A stretch of 50,137 nucleotides of DNA, taken from assembly GCA_045541975.1 (NCBI GenBank), contig JAZQKB010000027.1:1-50137 (forward strand). The letters run 5' to 3'. The translations under genes were made by a program, and so were the position numbers. Within the stretch, counting starts at the first letter, position 1; every line of letters starts with the position of its first letter. Shown here piece by piece: positions 41,361 through 50,129 of the stretch. This DNA is from SIG452 sp045541975 (GTDB lineage Bacteria > Bacillota > Clostridia > UMGS1840). The notes below the pieces were generated by a model, which was not told where the DNA came from, did not search any database, and saw only the letters and a program-made list of their open reading frames with translations.

Positions 41361-42779
41361 GTGAAATCATTAAAAGGAAAACTGGTTCTTTTACTTCTTG
41401 CCATTGTGTTTTCGATTCTGATGGTTTTATATGTTGCCAATAATATGCTGTTGGAACCGTATTACACAGAAAAGGAAAAGGTGGAGTTTAAAGAAACCTA
41501 TCAACAAATTCAGGTTACGGCAGCAGAACACCCTGAAGAACTGGCAGATTTGTTTTTTCGCATTGCAGCCAATTCCAACATGTCGGTTATTGTGGTGGAT
41601 CATTACAATCAGATGATTTATTCCAGCGTGAACCCGTCTGACGGCGAGGAAACCGTTTTTTCACCGTGGATGCTTCAACATTTGATGGAGTCTACGCCGA
41701 TTCCGTCCAATCAGCAGTTTGTGATTCGCAAGATGTTGGATTCAAATGGTTCTGAGCATCTGGTAATGGCTGCAAAATTTCAACCTTTCGGAAAAATTTT
41801 TCTGATTAAACCCGTGGCTGCGATCCATAAAAGTATGGAAATTTACCGCGAGTTTTTCTTGATTGCATTTATTATTGTCGGTTTGATGGGTGCAGTGATT
41901 ATGTTTTTAATCGGAAACTTTTCCGTTCGTCCCATTTACGAAATTTTGGATATTTCCAAACGCATCACGAATATGGATTTTTCCAAAAAGTATCAGGTGC
42001 GGGGTGACGATGAAATCAATGTCTTAGGAGAACAAATCAACATTATGTCGGAGCGCCTTTCCGAAAACATTCAGAAGCTTTCCGCCTCCAATGAGTCTTT
42101 GCAACAGGATTTATATCAAAAAGAACGGATTGAAAAAATGAGAAAAGAGTTTTTGCAAAATGCTGCTCATGAACTAAAAACACCCATTTCCGTTATTGCA
42201 TCGTACACAGAAATGCTAAAAGACAAGCTGATTACCGATGAGCAAGACCGCGAATATTATTATAGCGTTATTTATGATGAAACCGAAAAAATGAGTAACA
42301 TTGTGAAAAATCTTCTGAATGTGGCACAGTTGGAAACTCAGGCGTTTAACGTCAGCATGGAAGAATTTAATTTGTCGGAACTATTAGCGGATGTAATTGC
42401 TACCTTCCGCTTGCAAATAGAAAAAGAAGCGATTGTGCTACAGGAAAATATTATGCCTGAAGTTACGGTATTAGCAGATAGATTTTTAATTGAGCGGGTC
42501 ATTACCAACTATCTAAACAACGCCATTGTGCATATGGGTGAGCCGAAAGAGATTCGTGTGAACTTATCGCAAACAGCAGACGGCGCTTATTTAGGGGTTT
42601 ATAATTCCACGCCAAAAGTGTTGGACCAAGAAAAAATCTGGACCAGTTTTTACAAAAGTGACGACAGTCAGGGGAACGGCTTGGGGCTTTCCATTGTGAA
42701 AGCAATTATGGATGCCCACAAGAAGGAATATGGCTTTTGTTATTTGGAGGAGGGCGTGGAATTTTTCATAAAACTTTAA
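41361..42779 (+). CDS. Sensor histidine kinase
   Basis: About 472 residues. Membrane helix (~8-28), extracytoplasmic sensor of ~140 residues, second helix (~171-193), HAMP (~195-245), HisKA with H-box AAHELKTPISVIASY (~270), N-box NYLNNAIVH (~383) and G-box GNGLGLSIVKAI (~438). The G1 position reads GVYNSTP instead of the usual DNGxG, a variation worth noting. The start is uncertain: GTG 41361 gives a clean N-terminus with GAGGG 14 bases upstream, while an in-frame ATG at 41319 would overlap the regulator gene by 14 bases. Pairs with the regulator; the two form an operon. Confidence 0.9.
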   Translation: MKSLKGKLVLLLLAIVFSILMVLYVANNMLLEPYYTEKEKVEFKETYQQIQVTAAEHPEELADLFFRIAANSNMSVIVVDHYNQMIYSSVNPSDGEETVFSPWMLQHLMESTPIPSNQQFVIRKMLDSNGSEHLVMAAKFQPFGKIFLIKPVAAIHKSMEIYREFFLIAFIIVGLMGAVIMFLIGNFSVRPIYEILDISKRITNMDFSKKYQVRGDDEINVLGEQINIMSERLSENIQKLSASNESLQQDLYQKERIEKMRKEFLQNAAHELKTPISVIASYTEMLKDKLITDEQDREYYYSVIYDETEKMSNIVKNLLNVAQLETQAFNVSMEEFNLSELLADVIATFRLQIEKEAIVLQENIMPEVTVLADRFLIERVITNYLNNAIVHMGEPKEIRVNLSQTADGAYLGVYNSTPKVLDQEKIWTSFYKSDDSQGNGLGLSIVKAIMDAHKKEYGFCYLEEGVEFFIKL

Positions 42780-42848
42780 AAATTCCTTCGCATAACAGGC
42801 TGATACTTTCTAACAAAATGAAAAAATAAAAAAATTTTAAAAAAACTC

Positions 42849-42877
42849 TTGACAAATAAAAAACATGAGAGTATAAT
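42849..42877 (+). promoter_or_regulatory. ilv operon promoter
   Basis: TTGACA (42849-42854) and TATAAT (42872-42877), spacer 17. Confidence 0.85.
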
Positions 42878-42899
42878 AAGCGACAAATTAATATTGCAT

Positions 42900-43168
42900 T
42901 TTAAAGGCGTTGATGAAGACGGAACCTACAACGAATTTATGAGAGAGCCGGGGATGGTGCGATCCCGGTAAAGGACTGTAGACTTCTTATCACTTCTGAG
43001 CCGGAAGCCCGAAAGGTTCAACACCCAGTAGACGTTTCCCGTGAATGCTACGTTAGTGCATAGAAGTTGTTAGACTTTGAAGAGTGGTAGATTTGATATC
43101 TGCAATTTGAGTGGTACCGCGGGTTATTTATAGCTCGTCTCAAAGTGATCTTTGAGGCGAGCTTTTTT
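42900..43168 (+). promoter_or_regulatory. T-box leader of the ilv operon, probable Ile specifier
   Basis: Stem I features AGAGAGCCGG and ATGGTGCGAT. The specifier region CTTCTTATCACTTCTGAG gives ATC (42989-42991), followed by A as usual. The core GTGGTACCGCGG is at 43111-43122. The terminator AGCTCGTCTCAAAG/CTTTGAGGCGAGCT with T6 is at 43132-43168. An Ile specifier fits the genes downstream. Confidence 0.9.
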
Positions 43169-43204
43169 GTTTTTAGAAACGTCAAATATGTAGAAAGGAA
43201 ACAG

Positions 43205-43339
43205 ATGAAAATGACTGCAGTTTTTAGTTCTCTTGCACGAATTACATATATTATTTTCAGCATGATTATGATTGGTCATGCTTATTTGTATATTATTATT
43301 TTGCAGGCGAGCTGGAAAATTGGAGCAAATTCATCATAG
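43205..43339 (+). CDS. 44-residue Ile-rich ORF between T-box and ilvA
   Basis: The ATG at 43205 follows AAAGGAAA at good spacing. The 44 residues include nine Ile, all ATT codons, three in a row at codons 30-32. The middle (ITYIIFSMIMIGHAYLYI) would also make one membrane helix. It ends 31 bases before a second terminator. The bases right after the triple Ile (GCAGGCGAG, 43303-43311) are complementary to the 5' arm of that terminator. Either a leader peptide of an attenuator or a small membrane protein; I cannot decide which. Confidence 0.5.
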   Translation: MKMTAVFSSLARITYIIFSMIMIGHAYLYIIILQASWKIGANSS

Positions 43340-43370
43340 TCTCATACTATAAAAATTGTCCATTTTTCTT

Positions 43371-43406
43371 CCTCGCTTGCAACAAAACGCAGGCGGGGAT
43401 TTTTTA
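43371..43406 (+). terminator. Second terminator in the ilv leader
   Basis: CCTCGCTTGC (43371-43380) pairs with GCAGGCGGGG (43389-43398), 10 bp including G-U pairs, followed by ATTTTTTATTT. It lies between the small Ile-rich ORF and ilvA. Confidence 0.82.
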
Positions 43407-43445
43407 TTTGGAAACGAATATGATTGTGAGTTGGGAGATGTTTTT

Positions 43446-44642
43446 ATGTTGACACTTGACAAAATTTTTCAAGCTTCTGTTGTACTAAAGGATATCGTCA
43501 GAAGCACACCAATCGTTAGCACATCAGGTATTACGGATCATTGCGAACTATTTCTAAAGCCCGAAAACCTACAATATACGGGTTCATTCAAACTAAGAGG
43601 TTCGGGATATAAAATTGCCAATCTTTCCGAGGAAGAAAAAGCAAAGGGGGTGATTGCCTGTTCAGCCGGAAATCACGCACAAGGTGTTGCCCTTGCCGCA
43701 TCAAAATGCGGTATAAAATCACTCATCTGTCTTCCGGACAGTGCACCGATTTCAAAGGTTGAAGCAACCAAAGGCTATGGTGCAGATGTTTGTTTAGTGA
43801 ACGGATGCTATGACGATGCCTATGCCAAAGCTTTAGAACTCAAAGATGAAATGGGATACACATTTGTTCATCCATTTGATGATGAAGATGTGATTGCAGG
43901 TCAGGGAACAGTTGGACTGGAAATCGTAAATGAATTTGCAGATTGCGATGCTGTTATTGTTCCTGTCGGCGGTGGTGGACTGATTTCGGGTGTAGCGTAT
44001 GCGATTAAAGCACTAAAGCCATCCATCAAGGTGTACGGTGTTCAGGCACAAGGTGCACCAAGCATGTATCAGTCCATCAAACACGGAAATATTGAATGTT
44101 TAAAATCCGTTTCCACCATTGCAGACGGTATTGCGGTGAAACAACCGGGTGAACACACATACGAGCTGGTGAAAGACTACGTAGACGATATTGCATTAGT
44201 TACAGATGATGAAATTTCTTCTGCAATCCTTGCATTAATTGAAAAGCAGAAAATGATTGCGGAAGGTGCCGGTGCCGTATCGGTTGCAGCAGCAATGTTC
44301 AATAAATTCCCCATTCAGGGAAAAAAGGTTGTAAGCCTTGTTTCAGGAGGCAACATTGATGTTTCGATTCTTTCCAGAGTGATTGAAAGGGGACTGATGA
44401 AATCAGGCAGAGAAACAAGTTTGCTCATTGAACTGATAGATAAACCGGGACAGCTAAAAGACGTATCAAGAATTATCGCTGATCTTGGCGGTAATGTCAT
44501 CAGCGTTCATCACGAGAAAAACGGAGCAACATCTGAAGTGACAGGTTGTTACTTGAGAATTGATATGGAAACAAGAAATTATGAGCACGTTCAAAAAATC
44601 ACCAAAGCCCTCAAAAACGAAGGTTTCAAATTAGTGAAATAA
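43446..44642 (+). CDS. ilvA: Threonine dehydratase (threonine ammonia-lyase) with ACT domain
   Basis: 398 residues, a PLP enzyme of fold type II. The PLP lysine is in YTGSFKLRGSGYK (~47). SAGNHAQGVALAA (~77), the GGGG phosphate loop in VPVGGGGLISGVA (~178) and SGGNIDVSIL (~303) are all present. The C-terminal ACT (~325-398, LLIELIDKPGQLKDVSRII) is the short single-ACT type, also common in catabolic-like enzymes. It deaminates Thr to 2-oxobutyrate, feeding Ile synthesis. ATG at 43446 with GGGAGA upstream; an in-frame extension to 43356 would start before the second terminator and is rejected. Confidence 0.93.
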   Translation: MLTLDKIFQASVVLKDIVRSTPIVSTSGITDHCELFLKPENLQYTGSFKLRGSGYKIANLSEEEKAKGVIACSAGNHAQGVALAASKCGIKSLICLPDSAPISKVEATKGYGADVCLVNGCYDDAYAKALELKDEMGYTFVHPFDDEDVIAGQGTVGLEIVNEFADCDAVIVPVGGGGLISGVAYAIKALKPSIKVYGVQAQGAPSMYQSIKHGNIECLKSVSTIADGIAVKQPGEHTYELVKDYVDDIALVTDDEISSAILALIEKQKMIAEGAGAVSVAAAMFNKFPIQGKKVVSLVSGGNIDVSILSRVIERGLMKSGRETSLLIELIDKPGQLKDVSRIIADLGGNVISVHHEKNGATSEVTGCYLRIDMETRNYEHVQKITKALKNEGFKLVK

Positions 44643-44690
44643 GAACCCACCCAATAACGCAATCAAAGATTGCGGTTGGGTCCCGGGAAC
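44643..44690. repeat. Palindromic repeat element, copy 1
   Basis: ACCCAATAACGCAATC (44649-44664), AAA, GATTGCGGTTGGGT (44668-44681), flanked by GAACCC and CCCGGG. It starts right after the ilvA stop. Its reverse complement recurs at 50081-50129 with a few changes. Confidence 0.8.
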
Positions 44691-44723
44691 ATAGATATTG
44701 ACATATTAACGGAGGAAATAAAA

Positions 44724-45101
44724 ATGAGTAAAATCATTGAAACAGAAAAAGCACCCAAAGCAATCGGCCCTTATTCTCAAGCGGTTGTCTGCAAAAATGT
44801 AGTGTATACATCAGGACAAATTGCAATAAACCCCGAAACCGGAACTGTGGAAGCAGAAACCATCGAAGCTCAAACCGAGCAGGCTTGTAAAAACATTCAA
44901 GAACTTCTTGCAGCATCAGGCAGTGCCATTTCTAAGGTGGTAAAAACAACTTGTTTTCTGAAAAATATGGAAGATTTTGCGGCGTTTAATGGAGTGTATG
45001 AAAAATACTTTGTATCAAAGCCTGCGAGAAGTTGTGTCGCTGTAAAGGAACTGCCGAAAAATGTGTTGGTTGAGATAGATACAGTAGCGGAAATTTCGTA
45101 A
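44724..45101 (+). CDS. ridA: RidA-family enamine/imine deaminase
   Basis: 125 residues of the YjgF/YER057c/UK114 family: AIGPYSQAVVCKNVVYTSGQIAINPETG (~14-41) and the C-terminal ARSCVAVKELPKNVLVEID (~101-119) with the conserved Arg. RidA hydrolyses the reactive 2-aminoacrylate and 2-aminocrotonate released by IlvA, explaining its place right after ilvA. The start at 44724 has GGAGG upstream. Confidence 0.94.
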   Translation: MSKIIETEKAPKAIGPYSQAVVCKNVVYTSGQIAINPETGTVEAETIEAQTEQACKNIQELLAASGSAISKVVKTTCFLKNMEDFAAFNGVYEKYFVSKPARSCVAVKELPKNVLVEIDTVAEIS

Positions 45102-45114
45102 AGGGAGTGAAACT

Positions 45115-46785
45115 ATGAGATTAACAGGAGCAGATATTCTTGTTAAAACTTTAATCGAACAAAAGGTAGATACTGTTTTTGGTTATCCCGGCGGACAAAT
45201 TCTGAATGTGTACGACAGCCTTTACAAATACCAAAATGAAATCAATCATGTGCTGACCGCTCACGAACAAGGTGCGGCACATGCTGCAGACGGCTATGCA
45301 AGAACGACGGGGAAGGTTGGCGTTGTCATTTCCACATCCGGTCCCGGAGCAACCAATTTAGTTACAGGTATTGCAACGGCGTATCTGGATTCTATCCCGA
45401 TGGTTGCTATTTGCGGGAACGTGCCCACAACTCAAATTGGCACAGATAGTTTTCAGGAAATTGACATCACAGGAGTAACACTTCCCATCACCAAGCACAA
45501 TTATTTTGTAGGCTCGGTAGAGGATCTTGCTGATACGATTCGGGAAGCTTTTAGACTTGCAAAATCCGGCAGACCGGGCCCGGTACTGATTGATATACCG
45601 AAAGATGTGCAGATTGCTCAGTGTGAGTATGAAGAAAAAGAACCTGTCCAAAAAGAGAAAGCCTTTGCCGCAAAAGATGTGCGAATCCTCGAGGCTGCAG
45701 AAATTATCAATTCCGCAAAACGCCCGTTTATCTATTTTGGCGGAGGTGTCATTGCATCGGATGCACAACCGGAAATGCTTGCTCTTGCAGAAAAAATTGA
45801 TGCACCGATTGGATGCTCCCTGATGGGACTTTCAGCCATACCAACCGATCATCCGAGATTCCTTGGCATGCAAGGTATGCACGGACACTTTGCATCTTCC
45901 ATGTCGATGCATCATGCGGATGTGATTCTTTCTCTTGGTGTACGGTTTAATGACCGGGTTACCGGCAATCGCTTAAAATTTGCAACCGGTGCAAAGATCG
46001 TACATATGGATGTGGATGGCTCGGAATTAAATAAAACCGTCAATGCTGTGTGCGGACTTCGTGGAGATGTGAAACTGACCTTGCAAAAGCTACTTCCTCT
46101 TCTAAGCGAAGACAAAAAAGAAAAATGGATGAAACAAGTCAATGCTTTTCGCATCGAAGAAGAAACCTATCTGGATAACCGTGAAGGATTAACACCACGC
46201 AGGGCAATTCTTACACTGAATCAACATTTAGGAGAGAACACCGCAGTGTGTACTGATGTGGGCCAGCATCAGATGTGGTCAGCACAAAGTCTTAATTTCA
46301 GAACCTCTCGCCGTTTTGCTTCCAGTGGCGGTCTTGGAACAATGGGTTACGGATTCGGTGCAGTAATCGGTGCGGCATACGGAACAGGGGAGCGCAGTGT
46401 ACTGATCACAGGAGACGGAAGCTTTGGAATGAATCTGAACGAACTTGCAACTGCCGTAAGATTCAATGTTCCTGTGGTAGTCATCATTATGAACAACGGT
46501 GTTCTCGGAATGGTTAGACAGTGGCAGACACTATTTTACGATAAGCATTATTCCAATTCTGTTTTAGAACGTAAAACTGATTTTGTAGCGTTTGCCCGTT
46601 CCTTTGGTGCTGACGGAGAAGCAGTTACCACCCCAGAAGCCCTCGATACAGCACTTACAAAAGCCTTCCAAACCGAAGGGCCTTATATCATAGACTGCAA
46701 AATAGACAAAGACGAATTTGTTCTTCCGATGCTCCCTCCGGGTGGAAGCATGGACGATATTATTACAAAATTGGAGGTGAACTGA
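45115..46785 (+). CDS. ilvB: Acetolactate synthase large subunit
   Basis: A 556-residue ThDP enzyme. Catalytic Glu in AHEQGAAHAADGYAR (~51), Rossmann-like middle domain (~190-330) and ThDP/Mg motif GDGSFGMNLNELATAVRFNVP with MNNGVLGMVRQWQ (~433-473). It condenses pyruvate with pyruvate or 2-oxobutyrate for Val/Leu and Ile. Stop and ilvN start overlap (TGATG). Confidence 0.95.
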   Translation: MRLTGADILVKTLIEQKVDTVFGYPGGQILNVYDSLYKYQNEINHVLTAHEQGAAHAADGYARTTGKVGVVISTSGPGATNLVTGIATAYLDSIPMVAICGNVPTTQIGTDSFQEIDITGVTLPITKHNYFVGSVEDLADTIREAFRLAKSGRPGPVLIDIPKDVQIAQCEYEEKEPVQKEKAFAAKDVRILEAAEIINSAKRPFIYFGGGVIASDAQPEMLALAEKIDAPIGCSLMGLSAIPTDHPRFLGMQGMHGHFASSMSMHHADVILSLGVRFNDRVTGNRLKFATGAKIVHMDVDGSELNKTVNAVCGLRGDVKLTLQKLLPLLSEDKKEKWMKQVNAFRIEEETYLDNREGLTPRRAILTLNQHLGENTAVCTDVGQHQMWSAQSLNFRTSRRFASSGGLGTMGYGFGAVIGAAYGTGERSVLITGDGSFGMNLNELATAVRFNVPVVVIIMNNGVLGMVRQWQTLFYDKHYSNSVLERKTDFVAFARSFGADGEAVTTPEALDTALTKAFQTEGPYIIDCKIDKDEFVLPMLPPGGSMDDIITKLEVN

Positions 46786-47291
46786 TGAACAGATACACAG
46801 TAGCCGTTCTCGTGCGGAATCAGTTTGGCGTTTTAAACCGCCTCACAAGTATGTTCCGCCGTAGGCAATTTAACATTAGCTCCATTACTGCAAGTGAGAG
46901 TGAATCAAGTGAATATTCGCGTATTACATTCAGTTTTGACGGAGAAGAAACCGGAAAACAACAGCTGATTAATCAACTCTACAAACTACCGGATGTTTGT
47001 TCGATTAAAGAACTATCAACCAATAATTCGTTAAGTTGCGAACTTATGTTGATTAAACTGAAAAATGAACTTTCTTCCCGTGATGATATTCATGCGGCAG
47101 CAGAAGCATTCAAAGCGGAAACGATTGACTATACCAAAGATTCAATTGTGCTTCGTGTAATTGGAGACAGTACAAAGATGGATGATTTTATTGCACTGAT
47201 GCGAGACTTTACCATCTTGGAAATCTGCCGTACCGGAACGGCATCCATAGAAAAAGGCAGCACAACATTACATCAAAATTTAAATTTATAA
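46785..47291 (+). CDS. ilvN: Acetolactate synthase small (regulatory) subunit
   Basis: 168 residues, full-length two-domain form: ACT domain (VLVRNQFGVLNRLTSMFRRRQFNI, ~9-32) and the C-terminal ALS_ss_C domain (~85-160) ending in the conserved EICRTGTASIEKG. It confers branched-chain feedback control on IlvB. Confidence 0.94.
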   Translation: MNRYTVAVLVRNQFGVLNRLTSMFRRRQFNISSITASESESSEYSRITFSFDGEETGKQQLINQLYKLPDVCSIKELSTNNSLSCELMLIKLKNELSSRDDIHAAAEAFKAETIDYTKDSIVLRVIGDSTKMDDFIALMRDFTILEICRTGTASIEKGSTTLHQNLNL

Positions 47292-47310
47292 TAAGAAAGA
47301 GGTAACAAAA

Positions 47311-48330
47311 ATGACAAACAGAATTTTTTATGAGCAGGATTGTAACTTGGAAAAATTAGCAGGAAAAACCGTTGCAATTATTGGCTACGGTTCACAGGGA
47401 CACGCACACGCTCTTAACTTAAAAGATAGTGGTGTAGATGTGATTGTTGGTTTATATGAAGGATCAAACAGCTGGGCAAAGGCAGAAGCTCAAGGACTGA
47501 AAGTGATGACTGCGGCAGATGCAGCAAAAACTGCGGATATCATTATGATTCTGATCAATGATGAAAAGCAGGCTAAACTTTATAAAGAAAGCATTGAGCC
47601 TAATCTCACCGAAGGCAAAACACTTGCATTCGCTCACGGTTTTAATATCCACTTCGGATGTATTACTCCTCCCGCAAATGTAAATGTGATTATGATTGCA
47701 CCCAAAGGTCCCGGGCATACTGTTCGTAGTGAGTATCAGGCAGGGAAAGGCGTTCCTTGTTTAATTGCAGTACATCAGGATGCAACAGGCGATGCTTGGG
47801 ATTTAGGCCTTGCTTATGCTCTGGGTATCGGCGGTGCAAGAGCGGGCGTTTTGGAAACAACCTTCCGAACTGAAACAGAAACCGACCTGTTTGGTGAACA
47901 GGCAGTTTTATGCGGTGGCGTTTGTGCCCTGATGCAGGCAGGTTATGAAACCTTAACCGAGGCAGGCTATGATCCGAGAAATGCTTACTTTGAATGTATC
48001 CACGAAATGAAATTAATCGTTGATTTAATCTATCAAAGCGGATTTGAAGGTATGAGATATTCTGTTTCCAACACTGCTGAATACGGTGACTATGTAACAG
48101 GCCCGAAAATCATTACCGAGGATACTAAAAAAGCCATGAAGAAAATCCTCTCCGACATTCAGGACGGAACTTTTGCAAAGGATTTTCTGCTGGATATGTC
48201 GGATAGTGGCGCACAGGTTCATTTCAAGGCTATGCGTAAGCTTGCAAAAGAACATCCTTCTGAAAAGGTTGGTGCTGATATCCGTAAGCTTTACAGTTGG
48301 AGTGATGAAGATAAATTAATCAACAACTAA
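47311..48330 (+). CDS. ilvC: Ketol-acid reductoisomerase, class I
   Basis: 339 residues, the class I length. NADPH fold GYGSQGHAHALNLKDSG (~26-42), APKGPGHTVRSEY (~131), and the Mg-binding helices with ETEFDLFGEQ-type segment reading ETETDLFGEQAVLCGG (~190) and ECIHEMKLIVDLIYQ (~230). The conserved KARI metal site is intact. Confidence 0.96.
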   Translation: MTNRIFYEQDCNLEKLAGKTVAIIGYGSQGHAHALNLKDSGVDVIVGLYEGSNSWAKAEAQGLKVMTAADAAKTADIIMILINDEKQAKLYKESIEPNLTEGKTLAFAHGFNIHFGCITPPANVNVIMIAPKGPGHTVRSEYQAGKGVPCLIAVHQDATGDAWDLGLAYALGIGGARAGVLETTFRTETETDLFGEQAVLCGGVCALMQAGYETLTEAGYDPRNAYFECIHEMKLIVDLIYQSGFEGMRYSVSNTAEYGDYVTGPKIITEDTKKAMKKILSDIQDGTFAKDFLLDMSDSGAQVHFKAMRKLAKEHPSEKVGADIRKLYSWSDEDKLINN

Positions 48331-48339
48331 GGAGATTAT

Positions 48340-49998
48340 ATGATGGTTAGCGATAAATTAAAATTTGGACCGGGCAATGCTCCGCACAGGTCTTTGTATC
48401 ATGCACTCGGACTTACCGAGGAGGAGCTTTCTAAGCCACTTGTTGGGATTGTAAGTTCCTATAACGAGATTGTTCCCGGGCATATGAACCTTGATAAAAT
48501 AGTGGATGCGGTAAAACTAGGCGTCGCCATGGCAGGCGGGACACCGATTGTGTTCCCTGCAATTGCCGTATGTGACGGAATAGCTATGGGGCATAACGGA
48601 ATGAAATATTCCCTCGTTACCCGTGATTTGATTGCAGATTCTACTGAAGCTATGACTCTTGCACACGGTTTTGATGCTCTTGTCATGGTGCCAAACTGCG
48701 ACAAGAACGTTCCGGGACTTCTGATGGCAGCAGCACGCACGAATATCCCGACAGTGTTTGTAAGTGGCGGTCCAATGCTTGCAGGCAGAATTGATGGCAA
48801 TAAAACAAGCTTATCGAGTATGTTTGAAGCAGTTGGCTCATACAATGCCGGCAAACTAACTGCAGAAAAACTTACAGAATATGAATGTAAAGCTTGTCCG
48901 ACCTGTGGTTCCTGTAGCGGTATGTATACCGCCAATTCTATGAATTGTCTGACAGAAGCACTCGGTATGGGACTTCGTGGCAACGGAACAATTCCCGCTG
49001 TGTATTCTAAAAGAATTGAACTTGCAAAACATGCAGGCATGGCTGTTATGGAGCTTGTAAAAAAGAAAATCTGTCCTCGTGATATTATGACAAAAGAGGC
49101 TTTTTATAACGCACTTACGGTGGATATGGCGTTAGGATGCAGCACAAACAGTATGCTTCATATTCCTGCAATTGCTCACGAATGTGGAATCAACATCAAT
49201 CTTGATATTGCAAACGAAATCAGTGCAAAAACACCCAATCTTTGTCACTTAGCTCCTGCCGGAAGAACCTATATGGAAGATTTGGAAGAAGCCGGCGGTG
49301 TTTATGCGGTGATGAATGAACTGAACAAAAAAGATTTGCTTAACACCAATTGTATGACCGTTACCGGCAAAACAATCGGGGAAAATATCCAGGGGTGCGA
49401 AAATAAAAATCCCGATGTGATAAGACCCGTTGAAAATCCGTATTCAGAGACGGGTGGAATTGCGGTTCTTCGCGGTAATCTCGCACCCCAGGGAAGCGTT
49501 GTGAAACGAAGTGCTGTTCTTCCCGAAATGCTTGTGCATGAAGGCCCTGCAAAAGTGTTTGATTCCGAAGAAGATGCCCAGGAAGCAATCAATGCAGGAA
49601 AAATCGTTGCGGGTGATGTTGTAGTAATCAGGTACGAAGGACCAAAAGGCGGGCCAGGTATGAGAGAAATGCTGAACCCTACCTCTGCGATTATGGGGAT
49701 GGGACTTGGAGGAAGTGTTGCGCTCATCACCGATGGCAGATTTTCGGGTGCAACAAGAGGAGCTTGTATTGGTCACGTATCTCCTGAGGCTGCAAGTGGC
49801 GGTATGATCGGAATTGTGAAAGACGGTGATATCATTTCCATCAATATTCCCGAAAATAGCCTCACACTGAAGGTATCCCAAGAAGAAATAGAAACTCGTA
49901 TGGCAAGTTTTGTTCCAAAAACAAAAGAGCTTTCAGGCTACCTGAAACGTTATGCTGCGTTCGTTTCAAGCGGTGCCGAAGGAGCTGTTTTAAACTGA
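48340..49998 (+). CDS. ilvD: Dihydroxy-acid dehydratase
   Basis: 552 residues, an Fe-S dehydratase. Cluster ligands are visible in NCDKNVPG (~125) and CPTCGSCSGMYTANSMNCL (~190), with GKTIGEN and GRFSGATRG (~465) further on. Ile and Val precursors are made here from the IlvC products. AGGAG precedes tandem ATGs at 48340 and 48343. No ilvE or leu genes follow in the window; a terminator closes the operon. Confidence 0.96.
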   Translation: MMVSDKLKFGPGNAPHRSLYHALGLTEEELSKPLVGIVSSYNEIVPGHMNLDKIVDAVKLGVAMAGGTPIVFPAIAVCDGIAMGHNGMKYSLVTRDLIADSTEAMTLAHGFDALVMVPNCDKNVPGLLMAAARTNIPTVFVSGGPMLAGRIDGNKTSLSSMFEAVGSYNAGKLTAEKLTEYECKACPTCGSCSGMYTANSMNCLTEALGMGLRGNGTIPAVYSKRIELAKHAGMAVMELVKKKICPRDIMTKEAFYNALTVDMALGCSTNSMLHIPAIAHECGININLDIANEISAKTPNLCHLAPAGRTYMEDLEEAGGVYAVMNELNKKDLLNTNCMTVTGKTIGENIQGCENKNPDVIRPVENPYSETGGIAVLRGNLAPQGSVVKRSAVLPEMLVHEGPAKVFDSEEDAQEAINAGKIVAGDVVVIRYEGPKGGPGMREMLNPTSAIMGMGLGGSVALITDGRFSGATRGACIGHVSPEAASGGMIGIVKDGDIISINIPENSLTLKVSQEEIETRMASFVPKTKELSGYLKRYAAFVSSGAEGAVLN

Positions 49999-50021
49999 AC
50001 ACAGGCATCGGAACATGAAAA

Positions 50022-50060
50022 AAAGGAAGTTTGGATCAATATCCAAACTTCCTTTTTCTT
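50022..50060 (+). terminator. Terminator of the ilv operon
   Basis: GGAAGTTTGGAT (50025-50036), loop CAAT, ATCCAAACTTCC (50041-50052), with A and T tracts. Confidence 0.92.
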
Positions 50061-50080
50061 ATTGTGTATACAACAAGATT

Positions 50081-50129
50081 CCGGGGTACCCGACCGCAAT
50101 CTTTGATTGCGTTATCGGGTCGGGTTCTT
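50081..50129. repeat. Palindromic repeat element, copy 2 (inverted)
   Basis: ACCCGACCGCAATC (50088-50101), TTT, GATTGCGTTATCGGGT (50105-50120), then CGGGTTCTTA. It is an inverted, slightly diverged copy of 44643-44690. The changes in the two arms compensate (ACCCAA/TTGGGT against ACCCGA/TCGGGT), keeping the hairpin. Confidence 0.8.

Noticed and set aside
45358..45768. Antisense frames over ilvB and ilvD, pyk and pheT (60-190 codons)
   Set aside because: They are out-of-frame shadows of strongly conserved genes, without ribosome sites or recognisable domains.
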